64,000 nt of DNA from the NCBI GenBank assembly GCA_036250225.1, contig JAPZLL010000022.1:496001-560000 (forward strand). The letters are read 5' to 3'. Source of the stretch: Cercophora sp. LCS_1 (lineage: Eukaryota; Ascomycota; Sordariomycetes; Sordariales; Lasiosphaeriaceae). Below, piece after piece: positions 54,507 to 64,000 of the stretch (positions are counted from its first letter, which is position 1; every line of letters begins with the position of its first letter). The notes beneath the pieces are model-generated. The model ran no database searches and was not told the DNA's origin. It was given only the letters and a program-made list of their open reading frames with translations. The position numbers were made by a program, and so were the translations under genes.

Positions 54507-55467
54507 GATCACGGCTCCCGGGGTTGCTGCAGATGAATGGGACTCCGTTGGCTGGGGCAAACACCGATTGGGAGAATGGGAAAATGGTCTGGCCCCCGAC
54601 AGCTACCTGGGTACCTGGGTATTTATTAGTATCAACGAATTGGCATTGACTGGGATCTCCCGTATCAAACTGCCCCGGACCTGTGATGAGGCCTACCAAT
54701 GCTCGGTGAAGAAGTAGCAAACCGGGTAATTCATGGCCCTGATTCGCCAACGCCAGGTGGTCGCTTTGCCCTGTACTCCTCCAACAACATCGAGGGCAGG
54801 CAAACGCGCGTTACGCCAATCAGGTACCCTTGAGCAATGGGAATCGCCCGGCCGGACATGCGTCCGCGCAATTGTTGCAGCTCTATTGCCTAGGAACTCT
54901 GAAATCGATTGGCGGCCCGGTGTGCTTCGCGCGCATATGCACGCAATGAAGCGGGCAGTTTTCGTTTGCGGTGCTATTCCCTCTAATCTTGTCAGAGAAG
55001 TTGAAACATGCAGTTATGCAAGGCCGATCATGCCAAGCTGCTGCCTGCGTTACTCTGGGTCAAGCCTGTGGGCATTTCTTCCAGATGCTGGTGGTCGTTT
55101 GTGGTTGTTGGTTGGAACTCGGGACAGTCACTGTACCCGGCAAGGGAGAATGCCCCAGATGAGCTCGGGAGGCGGCAGGGACGACCCGGGACAGGTACCC
55201 ACAAATGCAGCGTTTCAACGAGCGCAAAAAAAAAGAAGACCAACCGCGTCCAGAGCTTTTCCCGAGATTAGATGGCTCTCCGTTTGTCTTCGCCCGTTTG
55301 CTAGCCTTCATCACGCCGTTGTTGTTCATGTTTATCACGACCATGACGCTCAACATACAACGTAACGACATGCAGAAAAATGACTCAATCTATAAACAGC
55401 CTCACGGCAAAGTATCAAGTATATACAAAGAATTGGGGTTGATCTCTTCATCACTTCCAACGACCGG
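54507..55467. other. Intergenic region
   Basis: About 960 nt with no supported gene. A GGTACCTGGGTA-type repeat sits at about 54608-54622, and a short A-run at 55228-55236. Confidence 0.45.
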
Positions 55468-56417
55468 CTAAGCGCATTGCGAGTAGTACTCGTTGACACG
55501 GTTGCAAGTCGAGCCGCTCGCGCAGGTCGTGCACCCGCTGAAGCCGATACCGCCGCACTGGGCCCACTTGGCGGCAGCGCACGAAGCCGGAGCGGTAGCG
55601 GTAGGCTGAGTGGCGACGGTGCTGGTGGTGAGGGTGGTGGCGGGCGTGCCGGGGTTGGGATTGGGGTTGGAGGGAGTGTTGGAGCCGCTGCAGGTGAAGG
55701 GAGCAGGGCCGGGGACGGTGTAGCTGTTGAAGTTGGTGTAGATCTGTTGTTTGTCTTTGTTAGGTGTGATTTATGATAAGGTAGTAGAGGGGGGAGATTC
55801 ACGTTGACGGTGTAGCCGGGGTCCGACTCCTTGACGTGGCCGGGGATGGACACGGTAGCTGGGCTAGCGCTGCCGCCGCCGCTAACACGGATCTGGGCGC
55901 ACGAGATGTAGAACTGGGGCGTGCCGGCGGGGTAGGGGTTGTGGATGCCGAGCTGCTCGATGCGGAGGAGGTACTCGCCCGGGGCGATGCACGAAGGGAT
56001 GGTGAAGGTGTAGGCATCCGACAGAGTCCACTGGCTGCCGCCGCCAAAGTTGGCGCCCCACTGTTGCACCTTGAACCAGCCGCCGCTGCCGTCGTAGCTG
56101 GCAGCCGAGCCGGGGGCCTTGGACATGTAGATGGCAGTCGGGCCTTGGTGGTACACGGCCACGTCGGTGTGGAAGGTGAACGAGGCGCCAGCCTGGACGT
56201 CGAGCGTCTCGGTGCTGCCGCCGGAGCCACCACCGACGTTGCAGCGGAGGTCGTTGCTGGTCAGGGCCGTGACGGGCGAGTTGTAGTTGGAGTGCTGGCG
56301 CACATACTTCCACAGCGGGTTCTTGGTGCCACCGCTGCTCAGCTGCTGGAAGATGTAGTGAGCCGACACATCGCTGACGGCGAGCGAGAGCGCGGCGAGG
56401 CAGGCGAATCCCTTCAT
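55468..56417 (-). CDS. AA9 lytic polysaccharide monooxygenase with C-terminal CBM1
   Basis: Two minus-strand exons, 56417-55803 and 55743-55468, with a 59-nt intron (branch CTAAC), encode 296 residues. Signal peptide 1-19 ends DVSA, leaving His20 as the new N-terminus (HYIFQQLSSGG), the first copper ligand. The second ligand is the His of VAVYHQGPTA, and the axial Tyr lies in PQFYISCAQ. A Pro/Thr-rich linker follows. The CBM1 at about residues 262-296 (WAQCGGIGFSGCTTC...YYSQCA) has four Cys and ends the protein. The enzyme oxidatively cuts cellulose outside the cell. This is the clearest sign of plant-biomass use in the window. Confidence 0.96.
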
Positions 56418-56511
56418 GGTGGCGGCTGGCTGTTGATGCGTGATGATGCTTGACTGGTGATGTGCAAGATGAAGAGCCTCCAACCCACCAACAGCGCCGG
56501 ACGCCACATCG

Positions 56512-56521
56512 TATATATATA
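56512..56521 (-). promoter_or_regulatory. TATA box of the AA9 gene
   Basis: TATATATATA about 95-104 nt before the ATG at 56417 on the minus strand, a usual distance for strongly expressed, inducible fungal secreted-enzyme genes. Confidence 0.55.
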
Positions 56522-57302
56522 CGAGGGGGTTTGAGCACATAGCGCGCGTTATCTACCTTGGGCTTCGATGCGCGCCACTCGCTTTCCATCCGGCGACACA
56601 TGACCCCACGCGCCGTATAGCACCGAGGCGGCCCGGGAACCGCAAACGGCCTCAACCAGGAGTTGTGCGCCTCTTCATTTGGGAGAAGGGCGGATAAATA
56701 GGCTCCGGCGCTCCAAACGGGCATGGTAGTTAATCTATCGGCCGCGCTGGAGCCGTCCATGCACCCCACAACCGGGGTTCAGTGTTGCTAGGTAGCCCTG
56801 TCACTACTACCACCCCGGATCTCGACCTTCCACGCCTGTCGATGCCTCGGATCAACGGTCGGATCAACGGTCGGGGCCCCGGTATTTTGCATGTCATCAG
56901 GGCTTGCTGGCGTCACATTTGTTCTCCCGATGCTTCCATTTCGCCCAAGGCGCTTGGAATGCCGGCTTGTCCGCCCAACCCCTGCCACCAGCAACCGGCA
57001 CTGGCACTGGCGCCCAGTAGTTTCAGAGCCAAGACGTCGCATGAAAGCCGTTTATTCGCACCTCCACCTGACCCACGATCCGTTTTGTTCAGTGACGAAA
57101 TATCGCTGTTGCAGGTTGATGACGACGTGCCCGGCGAAATCGGGGCCACTGTCCGACATGCAAACGACGCACCCCGTCTCAGCCCCACGATTCTTGTCGG
57201 TGGAGATGAGTGAATTTCGAATCCTGTTCCTGAATTTCCTTTGCGACGTCATGCCGATGTTCTAGTTTTCTCGTCCCGTCTTAGCGAGCAGTTGTTCTAG
57301 GG
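56522..57302. other. Upstream region of the AA9 gene
   Basis: No supported gene. This is probably the upstream control region of the AA9 gene plus the 3' flank of the acetyltransferase gene. A short tandem, GGATCAACGGTC twice, lies at about 56848-56873. Confidence 0.45.
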
Positions 57303-58171
57303 TTACATTCCCGTCTTTCGCTCCAGATAGTACCTGGTAAAGTCTCCCTTGCCGCCATACACTGCGTCATTTAGCGTCAGCTGTCGAAGCAGCTTGAACC
57401 CGTTCCGCTTGTAGATGCCCAATCCTGCCTCGAAGGCGAGGACAAACGCGTCCAAGCCCAATCTCTCGGCCGCCTCAACGCCGTGCTGCACCAACAGCGT
57501 GGCAATTCCCTTGCCCTTATGATCGGGGTGAACGGCAAGGTAATCGAGATCTATCGCAGTCGGTCAGTCAGTCAGTCAGTCAGTCAGTCAGTCTTATTGC
57601 ATACTGCATCAGAAGTCCTGATCGGAAACCAACAACATCAACTGGGTTGCTGGGGTGGGTGCAATCAACGCGTCAAGGTGTCAAAATGTCAAGCGGGAGA
57701 TGAAGAGAACCAAAATGACATACTCAAGTACTCTCCCCGTCCCATCAACTCCCCCAAAACCTCCACCACAGGCTCATCCACGTCCCCCATATCCTCCCTA
57801 GGCATCCACACACCCGCTGCACGCTCCGCCATCCCTTCCCACTCCCTCCTCTCCTCCTCACTCGGTTCCGGCCCCTTCATCTCAGGCCACGCATCCTTCC
57901 ACTTCTCTCCGGGCAGCAGCCAGCGCGCATAGCCCACCAGGTTTCCTTTATCGTCAACAGCCTTGACATGACGCCGGAGATCACGATCCATAGCGAGGTT
58001 ATTCCGCATGCGAAGACCCGCTGCCTTGATCAACTCCTCCTTGGGAATCTCCGCGTGGCCTGGACGCGTCCAGACGAGACGCCACGTTGGATCTTCCCAG
58101 AATGCAGACACGTTGTTGTTTGCGAGGGCTTCGGCGTCGGAGGGGGTGCAGACTTGGATTTGGTAGGCCAT
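57303..58171 (-). CDS. GNAT-family N-acetyltransferase
   Basis: Two minus-strand exons, 58171-57724 and 57550-57303, with a 173-nt intron, encode 231 residues. The splice makes EYLNLDYLAVHPDHKGKGIA, where HKGKGIA is the acetyl-CoA pyrophosphate-binding motif. FEAGLGIYKRNGFK is the usual last helix and strand. The N-terminal part (DAEALANNNVSAFWEDP) is common in fungal members acting on small amines or unknown acceptors. The intron is about three times the usual length here because it carries a (GTCA)n microsatellite. Substrate unknown. Confidence 0.88.
57563..57593. repeat. (GTCA)n microsatellite inside an intron
   Basis: About seven and a half uninterrupted GTCA units, placed within 45 nt of the 3' splice site of the acetyltransferase intron. 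On the minus strand it reads CTGA repeats, each of which resembles a branch-point core. Confidence 0.85.
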
Positions 58172-59191
58172 GATGATGCTTGGGCTTGCAATGATTGGGA
58201 GTTCGCGATGGCTTGGAAAACGCCTGGTGCTCGTATGGCGATGCTGCGATTTTTGAAGACGCCATGTTGACAAGCTGTCATGTCCTCAAGTGGAAGGTGC
58301 ACATGTTGCTGCCTGTTTCCCGCGTATGTGTTGATTGCGGTGAGACGACAGGTTACACGGGGACCGGATGAAATGTGCGGCACAGCTGCCCTGAGGACGG
58401 GCGTCGTATGGCGGGGTATATAAACAAACATCAGGAGGACGGCTTTCACCTGGAAAAGGCCACGTTGCTCTAGCCTAGAGGCACTGACGAGGGCTGCAAT
58501 GCGGGAAAAAAAAAAAAAATTGGGTTTGAATCATGCACCATCCTGAGATCCCCGCCGCTGGCGTAGCGCTTTGGGGTCTACGAGACGAGGACACTAATCC
58601 TATACCCTATGGGATCTTGATGTTCCTTAGGTTGTCTCTCATCCGCTGGATAGTTAACAGGGATAGTATTCGACGTTTTCATTGGAAACGACAAGACGGA
58701 ACTCAATTTTGCGTCGAGAGACCTGCTCAATTGTCGGCTGTTTCATAGGGTTGGTAGGGGGCAGCCTTACTCCCCCCACTTGGTTGTTACGAGCTCAAGC
58801 CCCTAGGCAAGTGGCGCTCTTCAAGGCGGCACTCCGGACAGGTGGGCTCTGGTTTTCGGCACGAACGATTTATTAATAATTATATAATTACCTCAGGATT
58901 GGAGAGAACACGGCGAGCTCTGCCAGCTGAGGCCCTTCGTGTTGGTGGGTTTGAGGCTGCATATCACGCCACCAACCCGACCACCACCAACTCGGAAAGC
59001 TCTCCGCGATTGGTCACGGTGTTCATGATACGAGTGGGGGAAGGGCAAATCGGACACCCGAATGGTATACCGCAGCTTTTGATACCCGCCTTCGACCTCT
59101 ACTTTTACTTTTATGTCCTTCCTATCGATTTTTTTTTTTTTTTTTTGGTGGGGGTTAACCTCGAGAGCTATACAGGATACCAAGCGCAGCC
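58172..59191. other. Intergenic region
   Basis: About 1 kb without a supported gene. It holds an A-run at 58507-58520 and a T-run at about 59129-59146. Confidence 0.45.
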
Positions 59192-59450
59192 ATGGGTGAC
59201 GCGCATACAACATTAGATGAGGACCTCAAGGCTGCGGCAGCGGAGCTAAGCTTCGCCGTGGATGTCTTCACGAGCAAGCATGAAAATGCTAGTCGACAAC
59301 ATATTTTCAAGGCCGCCGAGCGAGTTCTTGCATCTGCAAGGGATGCACCTCTTCCAAGTCTGGGGAGGCTTCGGCCGGATCCCCGACAACGGTGCCCCAC
59401 CCTCCAACTGTTCCCAACTGCTCCTTCCAGGCCTTACACCTGAAGAACAG
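59192..59450 (+). pseudogene. O-methyltransferase N-terminal fragment
   Basis: From the ATG at 59192 the reading FTSKHENASRQHIFKAAERV resembles the dimerisation region of fungal O-methyltransferases. After about 50 residues the match moves to another frame (MHLFQVWGGFGRIPDNGA), which resembles the next segment of the same family. No SAM-binding domain follows. I take this as a truncated and frameshifted remnant, but the resemblance is from memory and moderate. Confidence 0.4.
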
Positions 59451-59678
59451 GTTTTGATCTTCTCAGGCTGCCACGTGGTTGGGTTGGCCACGCGCACCGC
59501 CAGCAAGGTCGCCCATGTCTCACCCCAAATCGTCCAACTGACCAATCGGCCTCCGGAGGGGCAGGCCGGACTTTGGGATGTGATATAATTAAACCCGCAA
59601 TGGCGTCGAAACTCTCCAAACTATGCGCGGGTTGTTAATGACACGCCAGATTTGCGAGCATTTTTCGTCCATTTCGCC

Positions 59679-60782
59679 ATGCTAATTGACACCGGCAGCT
59701 TCAAGAGGGCTGTCCGCAGTCTAAAGGCGTTTTCGCGCCGGCGGTTCCGGACTTCTTTTCCTCTCGTTCCGTCACCCTCGGAGAAACAAGCGATACAAGC
59801 TTCCGGCCATGACAGACATCAAGGAAGTCTTGCATCAGACAGTCTTTTACCCAGCGACTTCGAGTCTTGCCCCTCCAACAGCCGTGTAGAGCACACGACA
59901 AGCGCTACGCCAAAGCGAGATTCACCATCCACAGATACTGCAAATCCCGCCGGTCTGCCATCAGCTTATCGGAACAACAGTCCCCAATTCGTCTGCCCCA
60001 TCTGTGGGAATTTCGATACGCGGCTCCACCTCAACGGCAACGACCCGAGACACGCTGCGGAGCACGAGCAAGCTGGCGCAGCAGGGACAACAGGCCGTTC
60101 CAGCCTCCCATTTTCACTCCTATGGGAGACCGAGCTTCAGGGCAGCCACGAGGACAAGCCTCTCCACGCCCAACCGCGCCGAAAGCCATCACAACACTAC
60201 CTTCCGTCATGGTCGCCGGCACCACTCTTGTGTCCCGTAGGGTACAACCAGGAGGATTGCACCTCGGAGAGCCTGTGCCGGGTGTTAGATGTGGCCTGCG
60301 AACTGGCGATTTCGGATCGGTCACTTGCTGCTGCTGCCGCTGCTGCTACGCACGGTGACCGGTCCACTCTCACGATCCAAGCATTGATTTTCGAGCTCGA
60401 ATGCAGGATGGATCCGGGCAGCGACCGTGTCGAACTAATTGGTACGATTCCGGGCGACGGTGCTATCGACTGGTCCGTCACCATGGCACACGATGTCCTG
60501 CCACCGAGGAGCGTGGCCCGAGAGTGGGGTTGCGTGAAGGAAAACCTGCTATTTCTACCCGTCGCCCTACGCGAAACGAGTCGGGAACATGCGGCGCGCC
60601 ATGAGCTGACCATCAAGGGGCTGGCCCTTCGTCGCGTAGCTGGGACGTCGAACCTCTGTACGCGTATTGGCACGGTCAAGCTGCGCTTCTGCGCGAGTAT
60701 GGAAAACAGCCTGGAATGCTGGCAGCATCACCTTGGTTCTGTCGCAACCGGGGAAGGAGAGAAGATTGTGACGATTATTTAG
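59679..60782 (+). CDS. Hypothetical protein with one CxxC...HxxxH-like motif
   Basis: A 367-codon frame from the ATG at 59679 with no stop. The first 100 residues are basic and Ser-rich. Around residues 103-132 FVCPICGNFDTRLHLNGNDP followed by RHAAEHEQ resembles a single zinc-binding site. The C-terminal half (from about residue 200) has regular mixed strand/helix pattern with GTIPGDGAIDWSV and CASMENSLECWQHH. I do not recognise a family. GC-rich DNA gives long chance frames, and another frame is also open for part of the way, so support is limited. Confidence 0.5.
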   Translation: MLIDTGSFKRAVRSLKAFSRRRFRTSFPLVPSPSEKQAIQASGHDRHQGSLASDSLLPSDFESCPSNSRVEHTTSATPKRDSPSTDTANPAGLPSAYRNNSPQFVCPICGNFDTRLHLNGNDPRHAAEHEQAGAAGTTGRSSLPFSLLWETELQGSHEDKPLHAQPRRKPSQHYLPSWSPAPLLCPVGYNQEDCTSESLCRVLDVACELAISDRSLAAAAAAATHGDRSTLTIQALIFELECRMDPGSDRVELIGTIPGDGAIDWSVTMAHDVLPPRSVAREWGCVKENLLFLPVALRETSREHAARHELTIKGLALRRVAGTSNLCTRIGTVKLRFCASMENSLECWQHHLGSVATGEGEKIVTII

Positions 60783-61536
60783 CAAGTAGCAACAATACAA
60801 CGAACGCCCCGACCACGTGGAATGCCACATGTGTTCTCTAGACTTACCTGTCATATCCAACACATCATGTCCCAGGCGATTTCTCGAATCGTTTCCTAAG
60901 CAGCACCTAAATAATACCTAGCGGTCGTTCCTTTGGGTGTACTATATGCTGCACTTGGCGCTTATGGACCTCTGTGACAGGCACGGCGAGGGTTTCTGGG
61001 AAGCAATGGCTGCGCACGACCCCACACGCGACAAGTAAATGCGGTGCTGTGGCCGCATTGTACTGACTTGTCGGAGTGGTGCAGGGCAAGACACACAAAA
61101 GACACACGTAGTCGGTCGAGGGACACCACCCTATACCCACTAATTACTGGCGATCTGGCTGGCGGTAGCCGGCCCAGTAAAGGCGCTCCCTCGAAAGGCA
61201 AAGCCCTGATACGATCAAAGGAATGCTCACAAGCACGAGGCCGCCAGGCCGAGTAATCGTCAAAGAAAAAGTGTCTGTTGTTGTTATTAAAAAGCTATGG
61301 AAGGCTGGCGAAGCCAGCCGGGGTTTTGACCCCAGGCCGGAAAATAAACTAGGCCTAAAACGGTAAGAAAACAACCACTCAGGGACGCACAAGTTGCCCC
61401 GAGCCATTATTGAAGTCGACATGTGCGGAAGAATTTCGATCTAGGGGTCATCATCTCCCCGGCCCTCGGCTACCTTATCCATCGGGGTTTCGGCCCAAAT
61501 TCTCGGTGTTAAGTTGGATAGGCTGCGCCATGAATC
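60783..61536. other. Convergent intergenic region with hairpins
   Basis: No supported gene in 754 nt. Two back-to-back hairpins (separate entry) lie near the middle, between convergent genes. Confidence 0.5.
61303..61333. repeat. Two adjacent short hairpins
   Basis: GGCTGGC-GAA-GCCAGCC (61303-61319) is a perfect hairpin. It is directly followed by GGGG-TTTTGA-CCCC. The pair sits between convergent genes and could fold in RNA from either. No function is known. Confidence 0.5.
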
Positions 61537-63222
61537 TCACGTCCCCCGAGAGACTGGCAAAACGAGCGTCGACACAAAGTCCTTTCCGTGCCTGACCACA
61601 TGTGTCGCTGGCCTCAGTTTCTCCGCTCTGACGGCGTCCGCCGCTGTTCCTGGATTCCGGTGATATAGCGGATGGTTTCCGCCCGCGATCATCAGGCGCA
61701 ACGAGTTCCCCTTCCTGAACACGGGGGCGCACGGCGAGAGGTTGAGAACCACCGGGCGTTGGCCACGATGCGGGTCCAGCCGTCGGTACACGTCGCAAAT
61801 ATTTCTCGAAACCCCCTTGGGATCAACATCGCTGATGCGCACGAAAAGGTCGACGAATGGCGTATCGCTGGTGTGGGATAACGAGACAGAAGGGGCGCCC
61901 ATGACTTCGACGTCACGTTCCAAGGGAGCGGTCGTGAAAGTGAGGACGTCAGACCGAGCGGCGAGCGACGAGTCGACGACGCAGCCGCTGCCAATGTCAA
62001 TCCAAGCCCCTCCCACGGCGGGAGTTGGGTTCGCAGGGTCGAAAACAAACGACGACTCGGTTGAGCCCTCATCCTCCGGCTTGGCGCCCGCAAGCTTTCC
62101 GTTGGGCTGCAGATACAACTCCAGTGGTGCTGTTGCCGGTGGCCAGTCGGGCAGGTATCGCCATTCGTTGATGCCGCCAACATGTACCTTGGCAGTCCAC
62201 TCCAATGCCTCGTCGCTGGCGCCCTGACCACGCTTCGTAAGGTGTCCATCGATCCACTCATACGCCGTCTTGGGAATCCCCTCGGCATTCATATGCGTCC
62301 ACGGCCCAACAACCATCTGCACCTTGACGCCCCTCTCCGTCAACCGATGATAAACACGTAAACCCTGCATCAGGACAAGGTCATACCACCCCGCCACGAG
62401 CGAAACAGGAACGGTAACCGTCTCCAGCGCCTCATTCCTCCTCATCGGCGCATAAAACGCGTCCTCCGGATCACTCCTCGACACAACCTCGGCCACCCAC
62501 TCGGCCCTCTGGCCAAAATGCTCACCGACCGCCTTCAACAACGGCGTCTGTTCGAACAGCCACCCCATCCTCGCCGCGTTGCTGACGAGCTTTCTCACCT
62601 TGGCAACGAAAGGAAAAACCCCGACCGCCTCTTGGTCCAGCACAAAGTCGGCCCACCCCATGAAGTCGCCCCTCGGCGAGCCCGTTTCCCAGACGAACTC
62701 GGCCCAATTGTACAGGCCCAGGCTCTGGGCCGACGCCACCATGTCTGCCGGCGGGTCCGTCAGCATGGCCCACTGCGTGAATGCCATGTAGGACGTGCCG
62801 GCCATGGCGAAGGAGCCCGTGCACCACGGCTGCGTGCGCATCCAGGATGCGACGGCGTGCGTGTCGGCGACGTCGTTGCGGGCAGGCAAGAAGACGCCCG
62901 AGGAGCCGAACGTGCCGCGGTTCGAGACGTCGAGGACGATGTAGCCGTGCGAGGCGAAGGGGCGCACGATGGCGAGAGCGCTGAGGGCGTCTCGGCCGTA
63001 GGGGCCGTAGCAGAGCACCGTACCTTTGGGATTCGGGGTAGTTGGTCGGTAGAGGGTTGCCGCGAGGGAAAGCGGTTCCCCTTTTTCGGAGGGCGGGAGG
63101 GGGATGCGCACCGGTGTGGTCGTGTAGGAAGTGCTGGCTGCTGCCGGGAGCCCGGAGAGACGACCGAGTATGGTGTCGACTGCGCCGGCAAAATAGCCGC
63201 GAGGTTGAGATTGGGATGCCAT
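61537..63222 (-). CDS. CocE/NonD family alpha/beta hydrolase
   Basis: One exon of 561 residues. The frame upstream begins at TTG, so the ATG at 63222 (MASQSQPRGYFAG) is used. The catalytic Ser144 lies in AGTSYMAF, Asp281 in AGWYDLVL and His310 in GPWTHM, matching the triad of bacterial cocaine esterase and related X-Pro dipeptidyl-peptidases. The second half is the usual jelly-roll domain with DPANPTPAVGG and a conserved end (GGNHPLYHRNPGT). No signal peptide is present, so it is likely intracellular. Such enzymes hydrolyse esters or amides, but the native substrate is not clear. The convergent neighbour ends about 750 nt away. Confidence 0.92.
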   Translation of the reverse strand: MASQSQPRGYFAGAVDTILGRLSGLPAAASTSYTTTPVRIPLPPSEKGEPLSLAATLYRPTTPNPKGTVLCYGPYGRDALSALAIVRPFASHGYIVLDVSNRGTFGSSGVFLPARNDVADTHAVASWMRTQPWCTGSFAMAGTSYMAFTQWAMLTDPPADMVASAQSLGLYNWAEFVWETGSPRGDFMGWADFVLDQEAVGVFPFVAKVRKLVSNAARMGWLFEQTPLLKAVGEHFGQRAEWVAEVVSRSDPEDAFYAPMRRNEALETVTVPVSLVAGWYDLVLMQGLRVYHRLTERGVKVQMVVGPWTHMNAEGIPKTAYEWIDGHLTKRGQGASDEALEWTAKVHVGGINEWRYLPDWPPATAPLELYLQPNGKLAGAKPEDEGSTESSFVFDPANPTPAVGGAWIDIGSGCVVDSSLAARSDVLTFTTAPLERDVEVMGAPSVSLSHTSDTPFVDLFVRISDVDPKGVSRNICDVYRRLDPHRGQRPVVLNLSPCAPVFRKGNSLRLMIAGGNHPLYHRNPGTAADAVRAEKLRPATHVVRHGKDFVSTLVLPVSRGT

Positions 63223-63691
63223 TTTGGCTGGTGATGGTTGAGGAACGGGTAGAAGGCGCGTTCGGCGTCGCGGAGTCGTGCTGGGTGTGGGTCCACAACA
63301 CAATGGCCAGGGCTTCGGGATTCCTTCACAAGATGAAAGATGAATTCATCTTATCGTTGGAGAAGGGTCTGAGGTGGAGGAGGAAGTGTTTATCCAGTGT
63401 CCTGGCGGCTTACCACACTGGCCGCAGCTGCAAGGGTCCTCGGACAATATCGGGACATGCATGCACCCGCTCGGTGAGTTTTCCCCGAGGAACCGCGGGT
63501 GCTCATCAGTCGAAAAGGGATCAATAATGGGCCGACGAGAACATTTTCAGGCAGTCAGGTTCCGGGAGGCTGAAAGATGTCCTGATATCTTGGTTATGGG
63601 AAGAGGCAGATGTTCTTGGATGATGACTGAGTTGTAGTACATTTCGCAGGCGGCAGCTTTAATTATAGCTTCGCATGATGAGTTAAAAATT
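63223..63691. other. Intergenic region
   Basis: No supported gene in 469 nt. It contains the promoter of the CocE-like gene and, at the right end, the 3' flank of the truncated membrane-protein gene. Confidence 0.45.
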
Positions 63692-64000
63692 TTATGAATC
63701 CTCTGTCCCATCGGTAGAAGAGCCTGTCATGAGTGGAATTCCCATTCCAAGATCCATAGTTTCGACGTGCCTCCGCTCTTCACACGATAAACCACGGGTA
63801 TGACTGCTTTTACCCTTGAGCTTCCGAAGAAGCCGACGGTGCCATGAGTGTTTCAAAGTAGCCTTGGCTAACGCCATGATGACTGCAACGAAAAGTACGA
63901 CGGCAAGAAAGAGTGTAAGAGTGTTTTTCTGAAAGGGCAAAACACCGTCTCCCATGCCAAATGCTTCGACAATGATCGCCAGTGGGCCGAGTATAATCTG
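63692..64000 (-). CDS. C-terminal part of a membrane protein, cut by the window end
   Basis: The minus-strand frame is open from the window edge to the TAA at 63694-63692 (102 residues visible). It has a clear membrane helix (TLTLFLAVVLFVAVIMALA). Then come a basic stretch (KHSWHRRLLRKLKGK) and a polar C-terminal tail ending GTEDS. Residues before the helix (IILGPLAIIVEAFGMGDG) are also hydrophobic, so there may be more than one helix. The positive-inside rule puts the tail in the cytosol. The 5' end and family are not visible. Confidence 0.55.
   Translation of the reverse strand, partial: QIILGPLAIIVEAFGMGDGVLPFQKNTLTLFLAVVLFVAVIMALAKATLKHSWHRRLLRKLKGKSSHTRGLSCEERRHVETMDLGMGIPLMTGSSTDGTEDS

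Noticed and set aside
62518..63234. 238-codon frame antisense to the CocE-like gene
   Set aside because: Arg-rich shadow of a GC-rich coding exon; the minus strand has the full catalytic triad.

Overview
This is nuclear DNA of a filamentous ascomycete, most likely a Sordariomycete close to Sordariales/Chaetomiaceae (inference). The support is short GT..AG introns (mostly 48-80 nt) with CTRAC-type branch points, an AA9 polysaccharide monooxygenase with CBM1, VAO-type and Baeyer-Villiger flavoenzymes, fungal-only Cys-rich membrane proteins, BTB and F-box proteins, and gene remains with nonsense changes of the C:G to T:A type. Exon borders were read by eye from splice signals and frame continuity. 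No transcript or database evidence was used. Many open frames that appear to start here begin at TTG, GTG or CTG, so starts were moved to real ATG codons.

Layout. 0-13 kb: tRNA-Gly, a multi-pass membrane protein, a GT34 Golgi glycosyltransferase, a TPT-type transporter, a pseudogene with two in-frame stops, a hidden three-exon gene for a 61-residue secreted peptide with eight cysteines, and a mitochondrial HTD2-like dehydratase. 15-20 kb: a large zinc-cluster plus C2H2 regulator whose start codon lies on a tiny first coding exon, and a four-TM protein. 20.8-24.5 kb: a divergent pair, FAD monooxygenase and vanillyl-alcohol-oxidase-type flavoenzyme, which looks like a phenolic catabolic unit. 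25-33 kb: BTB protein, F-box protein, two single-pass Cys-rich membrane proteins (one interrupted by an in-frame UAG followed by CUA) and tRNA-Arg.

33.2-39 kb holds a second catabolic-looking group. The two halves of a Tm-1-like protein, a PF09370-type TIM barrel and a UPF0261 protein, are encoded divergently. They are followed by an acyl-CoA dehydrogenase and a Baeyer-Villiger monooxygenase. Related repeat copies lie upstream of the last two. 40-51 kb is an accessory region: a second BTB protein, an HNH-domain protein, a broken nuclease-like/kinase-like gene, other decayed coding pieces and an intact PD-(D/E)XK-like protein.

51-64 kb: a weak hypothetical, a dynamin-family GTPase, the AA9-CBM1 enzyme, a GNAT acetyltransferase, an O-methyltransferase fragment, an unrecognised ORF, a CocE/NonD hydrolase and a membrane protein cut by the window end. 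The enzymes fit a plant-litter saprotroph that attacks cellulose and aromatic compounds (inference).
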